This document shows positions 56,225 through 64,000 of a stretch of DNA of 64,000 nt, one piece after another. The notes under the pieces are model-generated. The model was not told the DNA's origin. It did no database searches and saw nothing but the letters and a program-made list of their open reading frames with translations. Every line of letters begins with the position of its first letter. Positions within the stretch are counted from its first letter, which is position 1. The position numbers and the translations under genes are program-made. This stretch comes from Tolypeutes matacus (Eukaryota; Chordata; Mammalia; Cingulata; Chlamyphoridae): contig JAKSZT010054399.1 in assembly GCA_026826555.1 (NCBI GenBank), positions 7,254,095-7,318,094 of the forward strand. The letters are read 5' to 3'.

Positions 56225-56635
56225 GGCAGTTTAAAATAGTATTAAAACCGTAAAGGGCAAATATAATGTTTTAAAACTTTTATTCAGGAATCAAGCCACT
56301 AGCTTACCTTAAAATTTTTGAAATTTGGTTAAAAAGGAGAAATTCCAAAGACTTTAAAGTAGCAAGACTAACTCATGCATGTTCCCCAGAACATATGCAT
56401 CCAAATGCTGTTGTTTCTTATGTGGTATCACCACATGTTCAGAAGTATGTGGACTCATTCCTTCAATGGGGCAGTTTTGTGCAAAATATTTTTGAAATGC
56501 CTCCTTTGTAATTGCTTCCTGAGGCAGTTTCTCAGTCATGTAAGAAAACTGGCCCCCTTTTGAAAGTTTAAAGTTATATATTACTTATACCAATATGTTG
56601 CAGTCAGTGAGACCCTGCCTATGGTTTTAAAAGCT
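56225..56635. other. unassigned, AT-rich
   Basis: AT-rich sequence, intron-like if 56209 is an acceptor. No repeat assigned. Short frames on both strands near 56354-56563 lack support. Confidence 0.4.
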
Positions 56636-56642
56636 ACTGGAG

Positions 56643-57082
56643 GGAAGCGGATGTGGCTCAAGCGATTGGGCTCCCATCTACATATAGGACGTCCAGGGTT
56701 CGATTCCCAGGGTCTCCTGCTGAAAAGCGAGCTGGTCTGCATGGTGAGCTGGCTGGAGCAGAGAGCTGGCCCATGCAGGAGTGCTGGCCCATGCAGAGTG
56801 CTGGCCCGCACAGAGAGCTGGTACAGCAAGATGATGCAACAAAAAGAGTTACAGAGGAGAGACAATAAGAGATACAACAGACCAGGGAGCTGAGGTGGTA
56901 CTAGAGAATGAGCGCCTCTCTCCCACTCTGGAAGGTCCCAGGATAAGTTCCTGGTGCCACCTAAAGAGAAGACAAGCAGACACAGAAGAACACACAGAGA
57001 GCAGACAGTGAGCATAGAACAATGAGGTGGGGGATGTAGGGGAGAAATAAATAAATATATTTTTTAAGAAAAAAATAAAAAT
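56643..57082 (+). mobile_element. DAS-type dimeric SINE, near full length
   Basis: GGAAGCGGATGTGGCTCAAG head, GGGTTCGATTCCCAGG B box, a linker with a tandem ctggcccatgcag unit (56766-56809), and GATGATGCAACAAAAAGAG. Then comes a second head-like part with GAAGGTCCCAGGAT and GTTCCTGGTGCC, a GACAAGCAGACACAGAAG stretch and an (AAAT)n tail. Direct repeats of the type aaagctactggag / aaaactatcagag flank it at about 56630-56642 and 57083-57095. This is the best template for the dimer in the window. Confidence 0.85.
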
Positions 57083-57099
57083 AAAAACTATCAGAGTTT

Positions 57100-57449
57100 G
57101 CTGCATATCTCTCTCTTTTCCACCGATTTTGTGTTTCTTTTGAAGCACAGGTGAAATCAGTATTCCAGCCTGTGTCTGGGTTTGGACTGGGGGAACTGGC
57201 TTATGCATGTTGACTGAGCTGGTTATTTTTTTTCCCCTCTACTAAAATGATGGCTGCCTGATTCAACTGCCTGAAATCAGTTGGTTGCTTGTTTGTGTGA
57301 GTAGAGTTTGGTATATTATAGACATGCCACTTTGTTAATCCCACCCTGCTTTCCTGCCCCATCCTTCTTTTTCTCTAAATCCCAACTCCGCTCAGATTTC
57401 ACTTTCTTCAAGATTTGAGAGCCCTCAAAAGAGGCAAGAGGATGATTCT
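57100..57449. other. unassigned, no gene seen
   Basis: Unique-looking sequence without recognisable element. Confidence 0.45.
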
Positions 57450-58114
57450 GCAACTGTAACAGTTTGGTATTGTTTATGAATTCCAAAAATAGATGTGGGA
57501 TTATGTTTGTAAAATGGTCTGTTCCTCTGGGTGTGTTAGATTGGATTATCTTCAGAGGTTTCACTTTTACTTGATTAGATTATGATTAGGGCTTTGATTG
57601 GGCCATGTCAGTAGGACGTTGAGTCCCTACTCCCTTGGTGGGCAGGCTCTCACAGAGAAAATGACGTGGTAGAGGAACTAGTTGGAGTTTTGTATGCTGG
57701 AACCCCAGGAAATAAACACACAGGAGAAGAACACAGAGGAATAGAGATGGTTCCATAGACACAGCAGAAGCCCCAGGAAGAGAGAGAGCCTGACTGTCTA
57801 CAGTTGACAATGTAAAGAGAACAGAGCGGCTGAGCCCAGAGAGGAATGAGGCCTGGGAGAGAGACGAGACTTATCCCAGCCTACAGCTGATATTGGAAGA
57901 AGCTGGGACCACGGAGCCTTAAGAGGAAGAGTGAGGCTTGCAGATGTCAGCAGTCATCTTGTTCCAACATGTGGCAACAGACTTTGGTGAGGGAAGTATC
58001 TTATGCTTTATGGCCTGGTAATTAAGCTTCTACCCCAAATAAATACCCTTTATAAAATCCAACAGATTTCTGGTATTTTCCATCAGCACCCCTTTGACTG
58101 ACTAATACAGCAAC
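57450..58114 (+). mobile_element. solo LTR, family B, exact 5-bp TSD
   Basis: LTR at 57455-58109 (655 bp), TG..CA ends, flanked by the exact 5-mer gcaac (57450-57454, 58110-58114). It starts TGTAACAGTTTGGTATTG and ends TGACTGACTAATACA, with AATAAATACCC about 70 bp before the end. It is about 130 bp longer than 34578-35101. The extra length lies in the purine-rich middle (about 57690-57930), which has the family's variable part. Confidence 0.88.
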
Positions 58115-58314
58115 CTAGAAGCCAATGACCTTGTTTCTTGTTCTGGGTAAGGAGCTAGATATGTTAATTGAAAAGATGGTTTAGACGTTTGGAAGGGGAA
58201 GTGATATTTTTTTGAGGCTGACATGGATTCACCAAGAACAGGTCTTGTCAGAACAGCATCATTCCCCTTCAACATGGTTGTAGGATCACTAGATACACGG
58301 TGGCAATAGGAGTT

Positions 58315-58580
58315 AGGAGATCTGTGTTGTGATCTCTTTATTTTTGCAACTTTCTAACCACATTATTTGGGGCAAATCAATTGTCTTCTGTGGGCCTTAG
58401 TTGCCTCATCCATGAAACAGGGATAATTTTAGCTTCTGGAATAAGGTAAGAAATGAATTAATAATACTTTTTTCATATGGATTGGTGTGAGAGTTAAAAA
58501 GATCATGAATCTTAAAAAGATTAGAATACTGTCAGGCAAATAATTCAATATGTGTGAATAATGGTGAAACACAGAAAAAG
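58315..58580 (+). repeat. MIR
   Basis: ctgtgttgtgatctctttat, then caattgtcttctgtgggcct, then cctcatccatgaaacaggga and gtgtgagagttaaaaagatc follow MIR order to its 3' part. Confidence 0.65.
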
Positions 58581-58732
58581 AAACAAACAAACAAAAATAT
58601 TCTTTAAGCTATATTAATGAAGAGGTATTGCCATATCTTACAACAAGCAGATGAAGATGCCAGGAAATGTTTAGGTTGGATAAGGGAAAAATCTCAGTGG
58701 AGGGGGACGCATAAAATCTGTAATCACATTTT

Positions 58733-59380
58733 CAGGAGTTGGCAAACTAGACCTCCAGGGCTGACCCCAGGCTGACACCTGTTTTTGTGTGGTCATTGAG
58801 CTAAGAATGGTTTTTATATCCCTAAATGGTTGAAAACATTTTAAAAGATTATATGATGGCAAGCGTACAAATACGCTTACAATGGAAACAACCAAAAAGG
58901 TTGACAATATGAAAGAAAATTTGAGTAACTTATGGCATATCTATATGATAGAATATTATACAGTTATTAAAAATAAAATTTTTTGAAGAAAGTTAAGTCA
59001 ATAGGTAAAATGTCATGGAATAATATTGGGTGAAAGAAGAAGGAAGCACAGTTTTATATATATAATATGATCTATGTACAATTATACATTGCTTATATCT
59101 AAATGATAAATGTAACTAAATATATATGTATATAAAAATACAAACACATTTATATGTGCACACCACAGGGGAAAAAAGAATATTATATGAAATTCAAATT
59201 TCAGTGCTCATAAATAAATTTGTATTGAAACAAGTCCATTCTCATTCATTTGCATATGTCCATGGGCTGCTTTTGAACAACTACAGCAAGGTTGAGTAGC
59301 TGTGACAGAGACCATCTGGCTAGCAAAGGCTAAAATATTTACTATATGGCCTCTTGCAGAAAAAGTTTGTTGACTCCTGT
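58733..59380 (+). mobile_element. hAT-type DNA transposon with TIRs, split by L1 tail
   Basis: Terminal inverted repeats: CAGGAGTTGGCAAACT at left (58733), and the right end reads in reverse CAGGAGTCAACAAACT. The body has cctgtttttgtgtggtcatt, gagctaagaatggtttttat, agtgctcataaataaattt and ctaaaatatttactatatgg, a common non-autonomous hAT element of mammals. About 58860-59170 is foreign (L1 ORF2/3' end, atgatagaatattatacagt). No transposase frame; 8-bp TSD not retained. Confidence 0.8.
58860..59170 (+). repeat. L1 3' end inserted in the hAT element
   Basis: Contains tggcatatctatatgataga, an atattatacagttattaaaa block and a gtcatggaataatattggg block of an old L1 ORF2 end, then AT-rich sequence with (TA)n parts. 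It sits between two hAT halves that are otherwise consecutive. Confidence 0.55.
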
Positions 59381-59384
59381 GATA

Positions 59385-59715
59385 GTTGAGAGCTGTCATG
59401 TGAAAAGAGAATATTCTTTTTTCTGTTTGCTTCAAGAATTTAACTAGAACTAATGGGTAAAAACTATAGTTTCAATTCAATGTAAAGAAGAACTTTCTAA
59501 TAATCTGAGTTTTCTGAAGGTGGATTGACTGTCTTTACAGGTAGTAAGGTCTCCTGTCAATAAAAATATTTAAGCTAGGCCATATGACTGCTTATAGGAA
59601 TATAGAAACATTTCAAGCACAAGATGGAGGTTGGGCCAGAAAATGTTTCAAAACTCTTCTGAATCTCTGATTTTATTATTCCAAGCTTTTTTCAATATAT
59701 TTATAAAGTCCCACA
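59385..59715. other. unassigned, no gene seen
   Basis: AT-rich sequence leading to the L1 at 59720. No element assigned. Confidence 0.45.
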
Positions 59716-60477
59716 AAAAGCACTTGCAGTTGAACTCCCCAATCAAAAGATATAGACTGATAGAATGGATAAAAAGATATGAGCCATCTATATGCTATCT
59801 ACAAGAGACTCTCTTCACACATAAGGACATGACCAGGTTGAAAAAGAAAGGTTGGAAAAAGATATTCCATGCAAATAATAACCAATAAAGAGCTGGAGTA
59901 ATGATACTAATACTGGACAAAATAGATTTAAATGCAAAACTGTTATAAAGGGTGAAGAAGGTCATTCTATATTAATAAAAGGGCCAATTTGCCAAGGAGA
60001 AATAATTATACTAAATATTTATTCATCTAACCTGAATACCCCAAGATACATGAGGCACACATTGGCAAAACTAGAAAAATAGATCTCTACAGTAATACTT
60101 GGAGACTTCAATATATCACTCTTAATATTAGAACATCTGGACAGAGAATAAATAGAAAAATAGAGAGCTTGAATAATATGATAAATGAATTAGACCTAAC
60201 AGACATTTATAAAGCATTGTACCCCCAAACAGCAGGATATACATTCTTTTCAAGCGCTCATGGATCCTTCTCCAGGATAGTTCATATGTTAGTTCACAAG
60301 ACAGGACTCAATAAATTTAAAAATATTGAAATTATACAAAACACTTTCTCTGATCATAAAGGAATAAAGCTGGAAATCAATAATGGATGAAAAAATAGAA
60401 AATTCATAAATATATGGAGATTAAACAACACACTCTTAAATAATCAGTGGGTCAAAGAGTAAATTGCAAGAGAATTC

Positions 60478-60636
60478 AGTAAATATTTTGAGTGTTTTTT
60501 TTTTTGTTTGTTTGTTTTGTTTTTTTGTTTATGTTTTTTACCGGGAGGTCCTGGGGATCGAACCCAGGTCCCTCCATATGGGAAACGGACGCCCAACCAT
60601 TTGAGCCACATCCATCCTCCGAGTAAATATTTTGAG
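60478..60636 (-). mobile_element. DAS-type SINE monomer in L1, exact TSD
   Basis: SINE at 60493-60621, with T-rich tail at left. In sense, a GTTGGGCGTCCGTTTCCC part and a GGTTCGATCCCCAGG B box. The TSD agtaaatattttgag is exact (60478-60492, 60622-60636). It splits the L1 ORF2 between endonuclease and RT. A 137-codon frame (60508-60921) is a SINE-L1 fusion and not a gene. Confidence 0.9.
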
Positions 60637-61209
60637 ATGAATGAAAATGAGAAAACAACATATCAAAACCTGTGGGATACTGCAAAGGCAGTGCTGATAG
60701 GGGAATTTATAGACTTCAATGCTTACATTAAAAAAGAAGAAAGAGTTAAAATTGAAGCTCTAACTGTACACCTGGAGGAACTAGAAAAAGAACAGCAAAC
60801 TAATCCCAAACCAAGCCAAAGGAAAGAAATAGTAAAGATCAGAGCAAAAATAAATGAAATTGAAAACAAAACAAAACAAAACGGTAGAAAGAATCAACAA
60901 AACCAAAATTTGGTTCTTTGAGAAGATCAACAATATCGACAAATGCTTAGCAAGACTGACAAAGAAAAAAAGAGAGAAGATGCAAATAAGTAAAATCAGA
61001 AGTGAGAGGGAGGACATTACCACTGATATTGCAGAAATAAGAGAGATCATACAAGGGTACTATGAACAACTGTATGCCCCAAAACTAGATGATGTAGGCA
61101 AGATGGACAAATTCCTAGAAACACACAAATAACGTACACTGACCCTAGAAAAAACAGATGACTTTGACAAACCAATCACAAGTAAAGAGATTGAAAAAGT
61201 CATCAAAAA

Positions 61210-61448
61210 CTTCCCAAAGGGTAGAGGATGTGGCTCAAGTGGTTGAGTGCCTGTCTCCCACATGGGAGGTCCCAGGTTTGGTTCCTGGTGCCTCCTGATA
61301 AAACAAAAACAAACAACAAGCAAACAAATGAGAAAAACAACTCAGGGGAGCCAATGTGGCTCAGTGGTTGAGCACCAACATCCCACACAGGAGGTCCTGG
61401 GTTCAATCCCCAACCTCCAGTTCCTGAAAAAAAAAAAACCTCCCAAAG
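61210..61448 (+). mobile_element. two tandem DAS-type SINE units in L1, outer TSD
   Basis: Unit 1 (about 61220-61345): GAGGATGTGGCTCAAGTGG, GGTCCCAGGTTTGG B box, A-rich tail. Unit 2 (about 61346-61438): GGGAGCCAATGTGGCTCAG, GGTCCTGGGTTCAATCCCC, poly(A). The outer direct repeat cttcccaaag / cctcccaaag (61210-61219, 61439-61448) encloses both. Either a dimer was mobilised or unit 2 landed in the tail of unit 1. Inserted inside L1 ORF2 just before the RT core. Confidence 0.82.
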
Positions 61449-64000
61449 ATGAAAAGCCCAGGTCCAGATGGCTTCACAGGTGAATTCTACTAATCATTCA
61501 AAGATGATCTAATACCAATCTTGCTCAAGCTCTTCCAAAAAAATTGAACAGGAAAGAACACTACAAAACTCATTCTGAGGCTAACATTACCCTAATACCA
61601 AAACCAGATAAAGATAATTTGAAACAACAAAATGACAGACCAATATCTCTAATGTATATTGATGCAAAAATCATCTACAAAATAGTTGCAAACCAAATTC
61701 AAAAGCATATTAAAATAATTATATACCACGATTAAGTGGGTCTTATCCCAGGTATGCAAGGGTGGTTCAACACAAGAAAATCAATTAGTGTAATGAACCA
61801 CACTGATAAATTGAAGAAAAATCACATGATCCTCTCAATTGATGTAGAAAAGGCATTTGACAAAATACAGCATCTTTTCTTGATAAAACTCTCCAAAAGA
61901 TAGGAATAGAAGGAAGCTTTCTCAATATGGTAAGATGCATATATGAAAAACCTACAGCTAGCATAATACTCAATGGTGAAACACTGGACTCTTTCCCAAG
62001 CTCAGGAACAAGAAAAGGATGCCTGTTCTCAACACGGTTATTCAATATTGCACTAGAAGTTCTAGCTAGAGCAAGTAGGCTAGATAAAGAAATCACAGGC
62101 ACCCAAATAGGAAAGGAAGATGTAAAACTTTCACTATTCACTGATGATATTATTCCATATGTAGAAAATCCCAAAAAATCCACAACAAAGCTTCTAGAAC
62201 TAATAGACAAATTCAGCAAATGGTTGGATATAAGACGAATATGCAAAAATCAATAGCATTTCTATACATTATTGATGCACAGTCTGAGGAGGAAATCAGA
62301 AAAAATGTCCATTTGTAATAGCGACTAAAAGAATCAAATATTTAGGAATAAACTTAATCAAGGACATAAAGGAACTGTATTCAGAAAACAACAAAACCTT
62401 GCTAAAGGAAACCAAAGAAGACAAATAAATGGAAGGACATTCTGTGTTCATGGACTGGAAGACAAAATATTGTTAAGATGTCACTTCTACCCAAACTGAT
62501 TTACACATCCAATGTGATCCAAATAAAAATCTCAACAGCCTTTTTTTTACAGAAATGGAAAAGCCAATTATCAAATTTATCTGAAAGGGTAAGTGTCCAT
62601 GAATAGCCAAAAATATCTTTAAAAGGAAGAACAAAGTTGAAGGACTCTCACTTCCTGACTTTTAAGTATATTACTTATGTTACAGTGGTAAAAACAGCAT
62701 GGTACTGACATAAAAATAGACCAATTGGCGAACGGGCGAACTGAGAACTCAGATATAGACCCTCACATCTTCAGTCAAGTGATTTTTGACAAACTTGTGA
62801 AGGCTTCCCAGCTGGGCCAGAACTGTCTAGTCAACAAATGGTGCTGGGAGAACTGGATATCCATATCCAAAAGAAAGAAAGAGTATTTCTCTCTCACAAC
62901 TTATACAAAAATTAACTCAAAATGCATCAAGGACCTAAATGTAAAAGCGACAACCATAAAACTTCTAGAAGGAAATGTAGGGAAACATCTTCAAGACTTG
63001 GTAGTAGGTGGTAGTTTCTTAAACCTTATACTCTAAGCATGAGCAACAAAGGAAAAATAAATAAATGGGATCAATTCAAAGTGAAACACTTTTGCACCTC
63101 AAAAGACTTTGTCAAAAGGGTGAAAAGGCAGCTGACTCAATGGGAGAAAATATTTGGAAATCACATATTTGATAAGGGTTTAATATCCATTTTTATATAA
63201 AGAGATCATACAACTCAACAATAAGAAGACATACTACCCAACTAAAAAATGGACAAAAGTCTTGAATAGACAATTGTCCAAAGAAGAAATAGCAATGGTG
63301 AAAAACCACGTGAAAAAATGTTCAACATCACTAGCGAACCGGTAAATGCAAATCAAAACTGTCAGATATCATCTCACACCTGTTAGACTGGCCACTATTA
63401 ACAAAACAGAAAACTACAAGTGCTGGAGAGGATGTGGAGAGATAGGAATGCTTATTCATTGTTGGTGGGAATGTAGAATGGTATAGTCACTGTGGAAATC
63501 TGTTTGGCAATTCCTAAGGAAGTTAAATATAGACTTGCCATGTGACCCTGCAATACCACTACTTGGTATATATCCAGAAGAACTGAGAGCAGTGACACGA
63601 ACAGACATCAGCACATCATTGTTCATAGTGGCGTTAGTCACGGTTGCCAAAAGATGGAAACAACCCAGGGGTCCATCAACTGATGAATGGATAAATGAAC
63701 TGTGGTGTATACACATGATAGAATATTATGCAGATGTAAGAAGAAATGAAGTCGTGAAGCATATGACAAGGTAGGTGAACCTGGAGCACATTAGGTTGAG
63801 TGAAGCAAGCCAGACACAAAAGGACAAATATTGTATGATTGCACTATTATGAACTAAATATATATGTAAAGTCATTGAGTTAATATTTAGAATATAGATG
63901 GCCAAAAAATAGAATGAGAGTAAGAATGGAAAGCTGAGGGTTAATCTGTGCAGAATTGATAAAAAGGTTGCTTTTAAATCTTTGGAAATGAATGGAAATG

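Larger units (their letters stand above)
59720..64000 (+). pseudogene. decayed L1 ORF2, nearly full span, runs off the window
   Basis: Begins about 20 codons into ORF2 (LNSPIKRYRLIEWIK) and continues to the C-terminus and 3' UTR at the window edge. Endonuclease: a CYLQETLF segment near 59800 (catalytic Glu kept), a GDFNISLL part near 60100, and SDHKGIKLE near 60355 (His kept). Region before RT: a [14 protein letters not shown] segment near 60655. RT: a [12 protein letters not shown] segment near 61645 and an LFTDDI active-site variant near 62140 (FADD is usual; both Asp kept). C-terminal: an NKWCWENWISISK segment near 62840, then [14 protein letters not shown] near 63545. Frameshifts and stops separate all of these. 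Two SINE insertions interrupt it. The 5' end is truncated and ORF1 is absent. Confidence 0.9.

Noticed and set aside
60508..60921. 137-codon frame with a charged coiled-coil-like part
   Set aside because: Fusion of an antisense SINE with L1 ORF2; the charged part is the normal ORF2 region before RT.

Overview
The window is vertebrate nuclear DNA, AT-rich and very repeat-dense. It is almost certainly from an armadillo (Xenarthra; Dasypus or a close relative). The diagnostic feature is a set of eight SINE loci with a tRNA-Ala-like head (a GGAAGCGGATGTGGCTCAA-type start and a GGTTCGATTCCC-type B box). They occur as monomers and as long dimers with A-rich tails and target-site duplications, which matches the DAS-SINE families described from armadillos. 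Mammal-wide MIR, L2, MLT1, MLT2/ERV-L, L1 and hAT relics agree with a eutherian genome. I recognise no functional host gene, tRNA, rRNA or CpG island. The window reads as intergenic or deep intronic sequence, and most short open frames lie in repeats or are chance.

Layout. 1-9 kb: unique AT-rich DNA with MIR, L2 and hAT relics, one inverted solo LTR (family A, 868-1361), one DAS monomer (1736-1840) and a MaLR-like LTR (8994-9378). 9.4-13.7 kb: the 3' part of an ERV-L provirus (reverse transcriptase, RNase H, integrase, then a dUTPase domain, then a 3' MLT2-type LTR). It is broken by an L1 3' end, a DAS-SINE and point lesions. 14.6-18.3 kb: an older repeat split by a family A LTR with a perfect 5-bp TSD, and a DNA transposon split by a 1.4-kb L1-3'UTR-like unit. 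19-24.8 kb: DAS-SINE dimers and a possible class-I ERV remnant. 25-34 kb: mainly L2 and MIR, plus another family A LTR (29990-30477). 34.5-44.3 kb: a family B LTR, a young-looking L1 3' end with a 16-bp TSD, an MLT1 LTR split by an L1-3'UTR-like unit, a twin-primed (5'-inverted) L1, and older L1 and L2 pieces. 44.5-48.7 kb: a long stretch with little recognisable repeat. 48.7-54 kb: L2 copies hit by an MLT2 solo LTR and by two more L1-3'UTR-like units. 55.2-56.2 kb: the only interval that looks like possible non-transposon coding sequence (minus strand). It has a splice-acceptor-like start and 59 + 198 codons in one frame separated by one TAA, and I do not recognise the product. 56.6-59.4 kb: a DAS dimer, a family B LTR with perfect TSD, and a hAT element split by an L1 tail. 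59.7-64 kb: a decayed L1 ORF2 running to the window edge and hit by DAS-SINEs.

The genes do not form a pathway. What the window does offer is a readable insertion stratigraphy: old L2, MIR, hAT and MLT1 hosts are cut by ERV-L/MaLR-like LTRs and L1 units, which are in turn cut by DAS-SINEs and the youngest L1 tails. Several TSDs are still exact. Family names are from memory of consensus features, with no database search, so they are tentative at subfamily level.
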